Shown: positions 31,208 to 42,429, counted from the stretch's first letter. The stretch is DNA of 64,000 nucleotides from Rhipicephalus microplus (GCF_043290135.1 NC_134700.1:159932053-159996052), one strand, 5' to 3'. Numbers and translations: made by a program. Notes: generated from the letters alone by a model not told the origin.

Positions 31208-31939
31208 TATCAAAAGTTCTAAGCTTTTGACTGCTCTTAGCGTGTCAGTTCGCCTGTGCGATCCGGGCTCGTCGCAACTTGTCTGCTTCGTGGCATGCCG
31301 CGTTGCACAAAGAGGCCATCTCCTCTATCGACGGGCCCCCTTCGGCACCCATCCGTTTTGTCTCCCCCTTTTGTGGTGAATACACAACCAACGTGGTAGC
31401 TGACGAGCTATCTTGTGCCCCCCCCCCCCCCTGTTGTCTGCCGAGAACCTGGATTTCGTTGCGACGGCCACTCGCGATGCCTTAGCACATGCAAGCTTCG
31501 GGGGCGAAACAGCGGCGAAAAGCGAGAGTTCCCATGAGGACGACCTTGGCTGCTATCCAGGTAAGCGGCGCACTGCGTAGCGGCCGAGCGGGGGAACTTT
31601 CCGAAGGCCACTGTGCCGAGAGCGAACCCGTGACGCCGTGCACGCGGCGGTTGCTGCGGTCCTGAGTGAGCGCGATACCAGACTCCACCCCCCCCCCCCT
31701 TGGGAGAATGGGAATCGCTTTCGGCAGCGAAGAGCTACTAAAGGCTCAGGAAAGTGATCCGTTTCGGGTCTCAGAGGGACGGAGCGCCGTACACGCTGCT
31801 TGTTCTGTGGCGGGCGCCGATAAACCATCTTGAAGAGGCACGGAGCGCCGTTACGCTGCTTGTTCTGCGGCGGGCGCTATTAGGGGTCTGAAACAGCGTG
31901 CGTCGCTGAGTCCCCGGCTGATTCATTTTGCTGGATCAT

Positions 31940-32313
31940 GATGGGCTCCTGCTTAACTATATAGCCACTGACAACGAGGCCATCGATCTGTTTAAGGTGG
32001 CTATGCCCAAACAAGTCTGAGAGCTGCACTGTTGCGATCCTCTCACGACGAAATCATGGCCGGTCACCTGAGTGGCTCGAAAGTTTTTGCAAACCGAGCA
32101 ACGTTGTGAACTGGCCCGGCACGAAGCGTGACTTTTATCGCTATTCCGTGCCTGCCACGTCTGACAAACGGTTGAACCAAGGGTTGGCAAGCCGCCCGGT
32201 CTTATGAACCGATTGTCAGTGAGCGTCCGTGGCGCGTACTAGCTGAAAGATCCCCTTTGGGAAAACTCAGCCGTGCCCACGTCGCAGACCTGAAGCCCTT
32301 TGTCACGGTCTGA
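31940..32313 (+). pseudogene. Gypsy-5 integrase remnant
   Basis: The zinc-binding region HDEIMAGHLSGSKVFA (32044-32092) is followed, in another frame, by NWPGTKRDFYRYSVPATSD (the W-P-G-M-K-R-D block; the Cys pair is lost). The C-terminal RAHVADLKPFVTV segment lies at about 32271-32309. The DDE core between them is deleted. Confidence 0.65.
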
Positions 32314-33536
32314 CGAGCTCGCGCAGTGCCCTGCGGCACTTCGCGCTAGCAACGGGCACACCCGGAGCGGCGGACCGCATTCTGATCCCGCAGTGGTATA
32401 ATAAGAGGACGCGGTCACCTTTGTGATTTCGCGCTGGACGGTGGACTTCTCCGCAACCGAAGGCCCTCAGTTTACAGTCTAGCCTCAGTATAGGTTATCT
32501 TCTTTACGGACTTTCTCGTAAAGAAGTTGACCCCGCCCAGTCTGCTGCCAGTCTTTCTTTTTTTCAAGTGTTCACGTGTATTCTATATTTCTTTTGCCTA
32601 ATATTAAGCGTTATTTGTATTTTATGTTTTATTTTCTTTTGGCCAGAGATTGAGTGTGTTTTTGCTCTGTTTTACTTTTTTTCGTGTTTATTTCGTCTAC
32701 AGCGAAGGGAGTCGTGACCTTGTGTCGGTGCTTATGCCGGGAGAGAGAGACGAAGGCCGCTTTGCGCCTACGCTCGCGCAGCTGTCGGTGGTGTGTGTGC
32801 GTGCTTCTGTGCGTGTGTAAGTGTGTGACGCTTCAGTGCGTGTCCGTGAAGAGTGCCCGTCATGGCTTCGCCCCATCGATGTGGACACTGGAGGTGCTGG
32901 GGGGCATTGACCTACTGACGTCAGACAGTCTGGCTGTGCTCTGCTCTCGGCTGTCGTCGAAGAATGCCCTGCTGCATTTCCCACCATGGCTTCTGCTCGA
33001 GGCCAGCTTAAAGCAGCTATATGCTGCCGGTCAACGCCAGGGCACCTCGCAGCCAATTCTGGTTCGGCCTCCCTGATCACTGGAGAGGCCCAGCTTCCCG
33101 CAACGTCCCAGCTCCATCATCGAGCCAGAAATGCAGGGCCTCCAAACCACAACCAAAGCAGCGTTCGTTGGACTCGTGGTTAATCAACAGCACCAACGAG
33201 CCATCAGAGAGCCCCCTTCCATGCCTCTGACCTCGCACTCGGACATCGCACCTAGCGAACATTGTCACGCTCTTCCGCCCCTCCGCACGGTGGACGCTAT
33301 CCCACTTCAGCACCACGAACACTACTACTACTTTCCTGTGCTCCCTTCCGCAATTATTTTTATAGTGCATGTGTTTATTTTGTTATTAATGTTTTGTTTC
33401 TCTTTTGTTATTTTTTTCAGCAGTTACAGGGCTGGACTTAGGTTAGCTGTCGCTCATAGCAGTGTCATTTTAACTGCATGGGTGACATCCGGCTGCCTTT
33501 TGCAGACCGGTAAAGGTAAAATTTAGGAAAGGGGAT

Positions 33537-34277
33537 TGTGGGAATTGAGGCTAGCCCGCTGCCTTTGCGCGGGCTTTGCTGCCTTTTCTTCGTTTTCATG
33601 TTCCGACATGTCTCCCCTCCTCCGCTGTCTGTCGCGCTGGGAGAGCGGAGTGACGTTTATTCCCTCACCCGGTAGCGAATGTTGACTGTGGCGCCGCGCG
33701 CGGAGTCTCCCGAGAGGCCTTGCACGCGCGCGTCAAGGGAGAGCGAGGCCTCTCCGGCGACGACATGGGGTAAGTACGCTTTTCTTTTCCGTCCGTCAGC
33801 TCCTTGTGGGACTCGTTCGGACTTCGCCAACAGCACCTTGCGCCCGCGGTGAACGCTTACCTTATGTCGCCCCCCCCCCCCCCCCCTTCAAAACGCTAGG
33901 CCAACGGGTGGTATGGTGTCCTAGTGCGTGGCCCAGCTACGCCGACCCGTCTCCCTCCGAAGGCAACGCGAGCGCCTTTGCCCTCGCTCGAGCAACAGGG
34001 CCTTGGTCCCGGTGTCTCCGTGGATCACCTTTACTACGGAGACGTGCTCGTGGAACCCTGTGTAGTACTTTTATGCCCGTGGCGTTGGCCTATTTGCTTT
34101 CCCGCCGCGTCTTATCAACGAGCTGTACAGCGTTTTGGTGTAGCCACAGACAATAAAGTGTTGCGACTTTGAGCAGTATCGTGTTCTCGCCACGGCGACG
34201 GTTAACGCGTGCCCTGCGGCTCACTAAGACCGGACCCACGCTAGTGGCCGTACTCCTTCGGGATACGTGTCACTACA
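33537..34277 (+). repeat. Gypsy-5 3' LTR
   Basis: The second copy of the LTR, 741 bp, easily aligned to the first over its whole length, with scattered substitutions and a longer C run at about 33871-33887. Confidence 0.88.
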
Positions 34278-35485
34278 ACCTCCGTGTATTTAATTTTGCT
34301 CCTCCTCCTCCTAATTGTAATATTGACACTAGCACTTTGCACTGACACTAGCATATTGCAGGCCTTATTAGTGGCTGTCAAGCCTCGAAGCTAAAGTGGA
34401 TACAAAGTAAACGACATCGTTTAAATGACTCGGATTCGGGCTGTCTGCTTTACGACAGGCTTTATCACTCGTGGTGTGTTTGGTTCGGACAACGCCTCCT
34501 TTATTTCAATGCCGGTTCGAAGGTGTACTTTTCAATTGGAGCTGTCGGTCTGCCTTAATTCAGGGAGTGGTCATGATGCGGCGCTACATGAGGAGTCGTG
34601 CTGCTCACGTCACACGTGCGTTCGAGCGCTTTCCCCCGAGGATGCAATAGACGTGTTTCCCACACCAATATGATACGTTTGTCAGATTTGCTCCTTCATG
34701 CCGCTTCTTTCTGGCTCGAGAAAATGCCGAAGCCCCGTCACAGAGCAGTACATGCATGAATGTTGCAGTGACGCTTCCCCATTATTTGCCCGCATAGTGC
34801 CGCCAACGGTGACTCGCAATCTCGAAACACCGTCTATTTCACAGAACCAGCGTGACTGCGAATATTGTGAACACGGGGAATGCAAGACACCGCCCCACGT
34901 ATCTGTACACAACTGAACAAAAAATTACTTCATATGATTTCCGTCATGGGGCACTGCCTAAGGGGCTGTTACTCTCCCCCATGACCGCAAAGCACAGCAG
35001 AAGGCTAGGCGATAGGAGAGGGTGATAAAGAACTGGAAGAGAGGGTGGTGAACTGCTGGATCGGGCGCATCTATCTGCCTGGCAATGATAAAATAGAGGA
35101 GGCGTTGGTTAGGATGATAAGTGTCACGGTGCCTCACAATATCTTGCATAGCGGTCAACTGCGCTTCCTCGGCCACGTTTTCAAATTTAATGCTCTTACA
35201 CTACCGTCACATGGTCATAAGTGCACCTACTTCCAACCGTGCATCTCCGATCACTGCGATTGCTGTTTGAGTGTGTACTTCTTGTTCCGTTCCAAATATG
35301 TGAGTGGGTGGCAGGAACACGTCAGACTTTTACTGAACCAATTGGAGGTTTAGTACAAGGAAAATGGACAATTAAAGAAAAGAAAACAAGGCAAATTGCA
35401 GTGTTTTTAACAAACAGCATGCATTGTGAAAGCATGATGACAATCAATTCTTGTGTTTTGAGTTGAACAAATTTGGGAGAAGCGC
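34278..35485. other. No gene recognised
   Basis: Several short frames are open on both strands, but none shows family motifs or splice support. Confidence 0.4.
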
Positions 35486-35724
35486 CCCTCCGTGGTTGTC
35501 TAGTCGCTAAGGTACTCGGCCACTGACCCGCAGGTTGCGAGATCGAATCCTGGTTGGGGCAGCTGCATTTTTGTTGGAGGCGTTAGTGCTGCATGCCTAT
35601 GCACTCAGATTTGGATGCATGTTAAAGAACCCCAGGAGGTCGAGATTTTTAAAGCCCCCCCAGTAAAGCATCTCTCATAATGATATGGTTGTTTTGGGAT
35701 GTTAAACCCCACATATAATTAAAT
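35486..35724 (+). mobile_element. Ruka-like SINE
   Basis: Same family as 15831-16085: a tRNA-like head (GGTTGTCTAGTCGCTAAGG, and box B-like AGATCGAATCC), TTAAAGAACCCCAGGAGGTC, GTTGTTTTGGGATGTTAAAC and an A/T-rich tail. About 15-20% different from the first copy by eye. Confidence 0.87.
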
Positions 35725-35891
35725 CGCCATCACGCATCTTTTCATCACATATTCATCATATAGAAGTACTGCCATTCAGCGGATATTTCAAGGACTAAAC
35801 GAGAGATAGTTACCTCTACTACGACGACGACTACTGCTACTACTATATACATCACGGACGCACAACCCACGACATAAGAACCTTCGCCCCT

Positions 35892-35979
35892 AAAATATCT
35901 GTGGTTTCACATCCCAGAACAACGACATGGTTATGAGGGGCGCCATCATGGAGAGCTTCGGGAATTTCGGCACCTTAAC
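35892..35979 (-). mobile_element. Ruka-like SINE, 3' part, minus strand
   Basis: The reverse complement reads TCATAACCATGTCGTTGTTC, then TGGGATGTGAAACCACAG, preceded by a GAAATTCCCGAAGCTCTCCA block, matching the 3' half of the SINE. The head is missing. Confidence 0.75.
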
Positions 35980-36740
35980 CACTGCTCCACTACGGCGGAC
36001 AATGGTCGAAATGGGTTTAAGGCGCGTTGCAAAGCTGAAAACATTACGTCGTCCGACACAAGCATGTGAACCGCACACATTGAACTACCAATCTTGGAGC
36101 AGTGTGTAACGACCGCATGACATGATCTAGAATCAGTAAAGGCCTTCAGTGGTAACGAAGGTGGTCTTTTCACGATGAACGTCTTCATTGTTGTGAAAAA
36201 TAGCAGAACCAACGTCCACTTACCCACTATGATATAAGAATCATTCAACAGTTTCGGTAGGTTTCTTAGTAGCACACATACACACAGGATGCTCTGTGTG
36301 GATATGTGTACCTTCATTTTGTTCCGTCCTGTTTGTTCGCTACAAGGAAACCTACTGAGGTTGGGCTACCAACAAGTCCGCATCACATCCCTCGTTAACG
36401 ATTGAACAGCGACTGAGCGTCGCTTGAAAATATAGAAATATATTGTTTTTGTTTAGTTTACGGGGTTGACTATATCCCTTATATCTCTTAGGGCCTGGCC
36501 TCATTACAATGAAAAAAAAAGCAGATACTGCTAAAGGTCGCCACTACCTCACTAACTTAGACCTGCACTTACCCTTTGTATCCGGCATTTTTCGCATTCC
36601 GCAGATTGTCACCTATGATGTCATCGATGCGTGCCTGTAAGAAATAGATAATCAGTGCATTAGTGCTTCATTTGTCTCTTGTGCATTGCTGGACGCATGA
36701 TAATGAAACTTTTTGAGGCGTCATTTTTACCTGAGTTTTC
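35980..36740. other. No gene recognised
   Basis: One minus-strand block (36224-36317) starts with ATG, is hydrophobic and ends at a GTAAGT donor. It is listed as a finding only. Confidence 0.4.
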
Positions 36741-37521
36741 AAAGGGCCCGTAAACCACGCCGAGGTTGAAAATCAGTTGTGGGCAAATTTACACGAGTTT
36801 ACGTTGAACCCGGAGCCGTGAGAATTTTTTTGCAGTGATGCAATAAGAGCGGAGTTAGACGCGTTTGATTAAGGAAACCGTGACGACCACCTTTTTCGCT
36901 CTCTCCTATGCTACCCTTCGCTGGTATCCTTTGCCACGCCACTTTGTCCTCTCGACGAGCACCCCTCCCAATCTCGCATGCAATACGTTATCGCCGACAA
37001 GCTGCTTGAAACACCGTCTACTTCCGGTGGCCGCGACTACAACCGTCGACTCCATCAGTTCCATGCTTGTTGGCGAACCGTGAAGTGTTCTTTGTCGTGG
37101 CTGTCGTAATCGTGCTGGTATGGAACCTGCGTTGCGCACATGCCTTCATTGGGTTGCCAACGCGATGGACCCGTACGGGGACACGCCGTTGCCTGCACGT
37201 GTTACACGCACGCAGGCAACATGACGAACAACAACAAGCAGTGCGGACAGCTGCTTGCAGACTGACCAGAAGTCGTAGGCTCTTGCTCTACAGCACATTT
37301 AGCATATTGGGCTCGGTGCGCCAGAGATGTGACACGGGGCGCTGCGCGAAGGCCCGAGAGGCACGGAAAGGAGGAGGGATTGTTTTTTGGCATTTTTGGC
37401 ACGCTGGCGGCTCATAGCGCTGCCACGTGTAGAATCGTTGATCGCGACGGTATTCTGCACACAATGCACGCGTTTACTTAAAATGCTTGAAAAAATATTG
37501 GAGGTGGTTTACGGGCCCTTT
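36741..37521. mobile_element. MITE-like element with perfect 18-bp terminal inverted repeats
   Basis: AAAGGGCCCGTAAACCAC at 36741-36758 is the exact reverse complement of 37504-37521. The 781-bp interior has no transposase. Non-autonomous DNA element. The target duplication could not be fixed. Confidence 0.7.
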
Positions 37522-38465
37522 AAGAGTTGAAGCTCCAAGAGCGATCTCGATTTGAGCGATACGGCAGTTGGAGAAGCGAGGCCATTGAAGACATGCTGAC
37601 AAGTACGACAAGTATCTTACAGTTGAAGACATGGGCTGGGTACAATATAAAATTTTGCAAGCAAATGCTCCCTAGGTATACAGAACAGGGTAGGAGCGTG
37701 TAACGTTTCACTGCAACTTGACTCAGGTACATCGAATAACGAAGGAAAAGAATGACGTGGACACCACTTTGTTTCCATGGAAAACCTGGCGCCATCTAGT
37801 GTAAGGTATTCTATATGCTAGGCCAAGTGTTGTGTAGCTGATGGCAGAGAGCACGAAACACGTGCAACGGCTCTCATTTCTTCGCTTTTCCTCGTCTGAG
37901 TGACGGAACGTTCAAGCTTTTATGGAGAGCGAGGACATACCGAGGCGCCATCTGTCAAAATCACTCTATGACGTATAAAACGATATCCCGTGGTACCGGC
38001 TGTGTGAAGAGTTTCACAACTTCTGTGATTAAGGCTGTTCTGCCATGGCTGTTCCCGCTACGCAAACGTCAGTTCTGTTTGTACTAGATGCGAAATAATC
38101 TATAGAGTGTTTGCCAAGCCAACAAATATTTTGAGCGACCCGACGCATGGTCATCGCTGCGCCGTGCACTTTCGATGGAGCATGTGCGCATGGCGCCATG
38201 CACGCACAACGTGAAGAGGTGCTCTGGCAAAAGTTAGTTATGAAATTCACCTAGTAGTTTATGAATCGAAGCATTCTCGCATTCCCCAACCATTCATGCT
38301 TACCGAGTCAGGCGTGATGGCGCGCATCTGTCTCTTGCTTTTGCGTAAAAGGTGCGCGGCTGACAGGTAACGTTTTGATCACTGTGGACAGTCGCGCGAG
38401 ATTGATGGCAACACCTCGCCCTATAGTTTTCATACCGGTATCAAATGGCCGAAGGGGAATGATAC
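37522..38465. other. No gene recognised
   Basis: No coding or repeat homology seen. Confidence 0.4.
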
Positions 38466-38601
38466 TGTGACGATGAAACGCGTTTATTTACAGGAAATGG
38501 TTGAGATCGGTACAGCTCAGAGCCAGAAAACGGAGACCGAGCTGCTCGTGAGCCAGACCGCTTCGACCTCCTCCTCTTCATGCGCCCATCGAGGTGTGTC
38601 A
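38466..38601 (-). repeat. Gypsy-3 LTR (minus orientation)
   Basis: 136 bp, TGTGACGATG to GTGTGTCA on the plus strand. It follows the integrase and a GCGAACGGGGGAAT polypurine tract (minus strand, 38602-38615), so it is the 3' LTR of the left half. It is 100% identical to 39945-40080 inverted. Confidence 0.92.
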
Positions 38602-38636
38602 ATTCCCCCGTTCGCAGACGATGCCCACTGGGCGAG

Positions 38637-39944
38637 TCAATAGGAAGGTTGGTGGTGATATGGCTTGAGGCGCGCGACGTGTGTCAGCTGTGTCTTGCTA
38701 GAGCGCCGACCATTGCTTGTGACGCCGGAGATGACGTATGTGACGTCACTGAGACGGTCAATGACTACAAATGGTCCGGAGTAGCGGGCCAGAAACTTTT
38801 GGCATAAACCACGTTTGCGGACAGGTGTCCACAACCACACCAGGTCACCCTTTGTGTAAGCAACGGAGTGATGGTGGGCGTCGTACCGGGTCTTGGAGCG
38901 CTGTTGAGATGCAATGGTTCGAAGGCGTGCGACGCGACGGGCTTCTTCAGCGCGGCATAGTGACTCGGCAACCGATGTTTCCACATCTAACGTAAAAGGC
39001 AGAATGGTGTCGAGACAACTGCGAGGGGAGCGGGCGTAGAGCAGGAAAAAGGGCGCGTACCCTGTCGTCTCGTGTTTCGCGGTGTTGTAGGCGTATGTGA
39101 TATAGGGCAGTACTTCGTCCCAGTTTTTGTGCTTGGCATCAACATAAATTGACAACATGTTCGTTAGCGTCCTGTTGGTCCGCTCTACGAGGCCATTCGT
39201 CTGGGGGTGATACGGGGTTGCGTGGCGGAATTGGCTGGCAGACAGGCGTAGGATCTCTTCAACGACGTCAGCGACGAACTGACGTCCCCGGTCGCTAATG
39301 ACGACTCGTGGAGGGCCATGACGGAGAATGATATGCCGAAGCATAAACTGCGACACGTGAAAGGCTGTTGCAGTAGGTATAGCCGCAGTTTCTGCGTAGC
39401 GCGTCAGGTGGTCGACGCACACGATGACCCATCGATTGGCACTGGCTGAACGCGGAAACGGACCTAGAAGGTCGACACCAACAATCTCGAAGGGAGAGCT
39501 AGGAGGTGGTACGGGATGGAGAAGTCCGGGTGATGTAGTCGTGGGACGCTTGTGACGTTGACACTGTTCGCAACCCGCTACGTATTTTTCTGTGTCGCGT
39601 CGCATCTTGGGCCAGTAAAACCTTTGCTGGATGCGATGAAACGTTCTGGCGAAGCCCATATGCCCACTGGTTGCGTTGTCATGGCAGAACCGAAAAATTT
39701 GGGGACGTAGAGTGCGTGGAACTACCAGAAGCAGACGGGCGCCTTGGCCAGAATAATTCTTCTTGTAAAGGACGGCGTCATGAACTACAAAAGAGCTTGA
39801 ACTGGCCGGGTCATTCGCGGAGGCAAACAGGTGATCTAAGCAATGATCCTCGTGCTGTGCTGTCCGGAAAGCCGCGATGTCAGGAAAATGAGAGTCGATA
39901 GCTGTGATAAAATCGTCAAAATTATCAGCTGCACACTCGGTCGT
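38637..39944 (-). CDS. Gypsy-3 integrase (intact frame)
   Basis: About 435 codons of uninterrupted pol C-terminus. The zinc-binding H-H-C-C region runs from HDNATSGHMGFARTF to GCEQCQRHKR. The DDE core has VGVDLLGPFP, VISDRGRQFV and NGLVERTNRTL with all three acidic residues in place. The chromatin/DNA-binding C-terminus has GDLVWLWTPVRKRGL, and the end is VARLKPYHHQPSY. The open frame continues rightward to 40079, but that part is the antisense of the inverted LTR. There is no natural start, because it should be part of a Pol polyprotein. It is the best preserved retroelement coding region in the window. Confidence 0.9.
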   Translation of the reverse strand, partial: TTECAADNFDDFITAIDSHFPDIAAFRTAQHEDHCLDHLFASANDPASSSSFVVHDAVLYKKNYSGQGARLLLVVPRTLRPQIFRFCHDNATSGHMGFARTFHRIQQRFYWPKMRRDTEKYVAGCEQCQRHKRPTTTSPGLLHPVPPPSSPFEIVGVDLLGPFPRSASANRWVIVCVDHLTRYAETAAIPTATAFHVSQFMLRHIILRHGPPRVVISDRGRQFVADVVEEILRLSASQFRHATPYHPQTNGLVERTNRTLTNMLSIYVDAKHKNWDEVLPYITYAYNTAKHETTGYAPFFLLYARSPRSCLDTILPFTLDVETSVAESLCRAEEARRVARLRTIASQQRSKTRYDAHHHSVAYTKGDLVWLWTPVRKRGLCQKFLARYSGPFVVIDRLSDVTYVISGVTSNGRRSSKTQLTHVARLKPYHHQPSY

Positions 39945-40080
39945 TGACACACCTCGATGGGCGCATGAAGAGGAGGAGGTCGAAGCGGTCTGGCTCACGA
40001 GCAGCTCGGTCTCCGTTTTCTGGCTCTGAGCTGTACCGATCTCAACCATTTCCTGTAAATAAACGCGTTTCATCGTCACA
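39945..40080 (+). repeat. Gypsy-3 LTR (plus orientation)
   Basis: 136 bp, TGACACACCTCG to CATCGTCACA. It is the 5' LTR of the right half and contains AAATAAACG near its end. It is followed by GT and the primer-binding site. Confidence 0.92.
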
Positions 40081-40083
40081 GTT

Positions 40084-40101
40084 GTGGTGGAAGGTGCTGG
40101 G
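40084..40101 (+). promoter_or_regulatory. Gypsy-3 primer-binding site
   Basis: TGTGGTGGAAGGTGCTGG directly inside the LTR, sharing the TGGTGGA core with Gypsy-1 and Gypsy-2. Confidence 0.6.
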
Positions 40102-40218
40102 TAAGCCAGCTACTGTCAAGCGAGACCGGAGAGCAGCCGTCTACTAACGACGGAACCGCAAGAGCACGAGCTTCGCCGCAGCCGTCGACTAGCGGGCTTG
40201 CCACCACTACCTCAAGAT

Positions 40219-40935
40219 ATGAACTTGGACGGAGACATCCAGCAGCCGGTCGCGAGGGCGCCGTCTTTCCACTACCGAGAGCCACGCACATTTACAGGAA
40301 AACCTGGCGATGACGTTGAAGAATGGCTCAGCCACTATCAACGGGTGAGCCGAGCCAATGGCTGGAATGCGGCCAGCCAGTTGTCCCACGTGGGTCTATT
40401 TCTCGATGGCAGTGCTTTAGTGTGGTTCGAGAATCACGAAGACACCTTGACAACATGGGCCCAGTTTATGGAGGAGATCAAGAAGTGCTTTGGCGACCCT
40501 GCGACGAAGAAGAAACGTGCAGAGCAAATGTTGTCGCAGAGAGCTCAAGCTTGTGGTGAGACATGCAGAACCTACATTGAGGAGGTACTGAAACTGTGCA
40601 AGTGTGTGGACACCAACATGACGGAAGAGGACAAGGTGGGCCACATTCTCAAAGGAATTGCGGAAGACGTCTACCACTTCCTTATCGGCAAGGAGAGTCT
40701 TGAGTCTGTGGCCGATGTGATTGGGCACTGCCGAACGTTTGAGGCCCTGAAGACTCGCCGCATCACTACGAAGTTCGGACGCCTTGCCAATGTTACGACC
40801 GTCGCCACTGTCGATGTGTGCCAAGACTCCGTGCCTACCGACCTTTCGTCAACGATTCGCCTCATTGTACGTGAGGAACTTCGTCGTCACCTTCATGCGC
40901 CCATCGAGGTGTGTCAATTCATTGGCGTTGGTTAA
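40219..40935 (+). pseudogene. Gypsy-3 gag, 3'-truncated
   Basis: The first ATG after the primer-binding site is at 40219 (MNLDGDIQQPVARAP). The retrotransposon-gag capsid domain is complete: FTGKPGDDVEEWLSHYQR, LFLDGSALVWFENH, FGDPATKKKRAEQML, HILKGIAEDVYHFL. It is undisturbed up to VREELRRH at about 40893. There it fuses to 22 bp of inverted LTR end and flank, giving a false tail (LHAPIEVCQFIGVG) before the stop at 40933-40935. The nucleocapsid zinc knuckle is lost. Confidence 0.87.
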
Positions 40936-42429
40936 GTTTTCTTAATCTTTCATAAGGGTACCAAGCTCTTTTGCAATAACAGTATCCTCTTCACAACAAC
41001 CATAGTTTGTGCAGCGTGCTACTTTCACCAGAATTATTCCTGTATAAGAGATATACTTCAATAAGTGGAACTTCACCCGCAGATATTTTGTCTCCCTAAT
41101 CCTCGCTTTCACTACACGCGCTTCTCAGCGCGGGGAGCATTGTCTGATGTATGTGATGCACGAACGTTGATATAATACCCGCTCGCACCGTTTGCTCGGC
41201 TATTAATTACAATTACCGTATCTTAATTTCAGTGACTCTGCTGGTATCTGGCATCAACCAATTCGTTTGCCAGCAGCTCAGCACATCATGGCTACTAACA
41301 AAACAGACGTTGGAATATGCAATGCGCAATGACAACATCGGGACAAAGTCATTCTTGCCATCTTGAGCTTCAGACAGCTGAAAAAGACTTGCTGGTCTGG
41401 TGTGAATAAACGATGCAAATTCCTTTGCACATTCCAAGAAAGTCGCACGTTGTGCTCACCCATCCACCTCAATGCAGTACACAAAATATTTTCGCGAAAG
41501 GACTTGCCGCACACACGATAATCAATAGTGGGTTGTTTCCCCATTCTCGGCTTTATCAAACATGCATCGCAAAATCTTTGCAACTGCATGGACGCTCGAA
41601 AAAAAGTGTCTGATGAGTGAGCTGCATACCTGAGGATGAGTTCTGAGTCATTTTGACAATTTCAGTTTTATCAGTAGAGTTTATTGGCGCCGCAATGTTT
41701 CGGAAAGGCTCATTCACATTAAGGCTCACTCAAATGCATCCGGTACTGTGGCAATGAGCGTATAAACGAACTTGTAAGTTTTAAAGTCAAGTGAGTCAGA
41801 ATTAAGAGCAAGCGCACTGCACTGACGACGGCATAGGCGAGTCGCGTGATGTCAAATTTTGTGCATTGAAGACTGTAGTCTTTCTTGGTATGCTTGAACG
41901 CTAACCTCCCTGTCCTTCCTCTTTCTCCTTGAACACAGAAATTTGTTTGCGGCGTGTTTGCCAGTCTGTCACCCGATTCAGCCACCCGGCCAAGGTTTAA
42001 GCACTTATTCAACGCCCAATCATCTTGAACTGGTGGCTGAGTGTATACTTGTGAACACCATCAATCAAAACATCAAATATTACGCATATCTGAGACGCAA
42101 CATCAATCCGTAAGTATTAGGTTGTGTGACGAAGTCCACAAAAAAAGCACTCAGCTGACGATATGGTGCTGCCACCGGGCAGTTCTTGGGCTCCGCACAA
42201 GCTCATGTTTTCAGACGGCCCTCATATCTCCCTCAGCGCCATATCTGACTAGGGTAATACCTGGACTCATGCAGTACGGCCTGCAGAAGACTATAACTAC
42301 AGTCTTTCGACGGCATTTGCAGCGAAGTACACAGATACGAAGCCAATTTCTAACAAAGTGTTTTATGTGGTGTTCACTGCAGCTCCACTGACGTCTTTCC
42401 GCCATAGATATCAGGAATCGTAGAGAATA
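40936..42429. other. Unassigned
   Basis: No family match. A plus-strand block 41232-41366 has a TTAATTTCAG acceptor, an open frame ending KSFLPS and an AATAAA 40 bp later, so it could be a terminal exon. The opposite strand has a 103-codon frame (41278-41589) over the same bases. Neither is convincing. Confidence 0.35.

Larger units (their letters stand above)
30449..34277 (+). mobile_element. Gypsy-5: long-LTR Gypsy element with internal deletion
   Basis: Direct repeats 30449-31188 and 33537-34277 (740 and 741 bp; TGTGGGAATTG to ACTACA) are LTRs. Each holds an AATAAA (about 31064 and 34152) as expected for the R region. The internal part is only 2.35 kb. It keeps a primer-binding site, integrase scraps and a polypurine tract (AGGAAAGGGGAT, 33525-33536). 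Gag, protease and RT are not recognisable, so most coding sequence is lost. A clean target duplication is not seen (AACTT left, ACCTC right). Confidence 0.85.
38466..40915. mobile_element. Gypsy-3: head-to-head composite of two half elements
   Basis: The left half (minus strand) is integrase, polypurine tract and 3' LTR. The right half (plus strand) is 5' LTR, primer-binding site and gag. They meet at 39944/39945, where the outer end of the plus-oriented LTR abuts pol. The two 136-bp LTRs are in inverted orientation and identical. At the right end gag runs into a 22-bp piece of LTR terminus (from about 40894) in minus orientation. RT and protease are absent. This is not the result of one normal insertion. 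Confidence 0.85.

Noticed and set aside
30382..31828. Many overlapping open frames of 60-150 codons
   Set aside because: They lie in the GC-rich LTR and core of Gypsy-5. The same frames recur in the second LTR, and none shows a family motif.
38637..40079. A 480-codon integrase protein beginning MTMKRVYLQEMVEIG
   Set aside because: The first about 45 codons are the antisense of the inverted LTR. Real pol homology starts near 39944.
38460..40920. Target-site duplication for the Gypsy-3 composite
   Set aside because: Flanks ATAC (left) and ATTC (right) differ, and the right ATTC also matches the element's own polypurine junction.
41278..41589. 103-codon minus-strand frame with several Cys
   Set aside because: No recognisable spacing of a zinc finger and no splice or poly(A) support. 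It competes with a plus-strand candidate.
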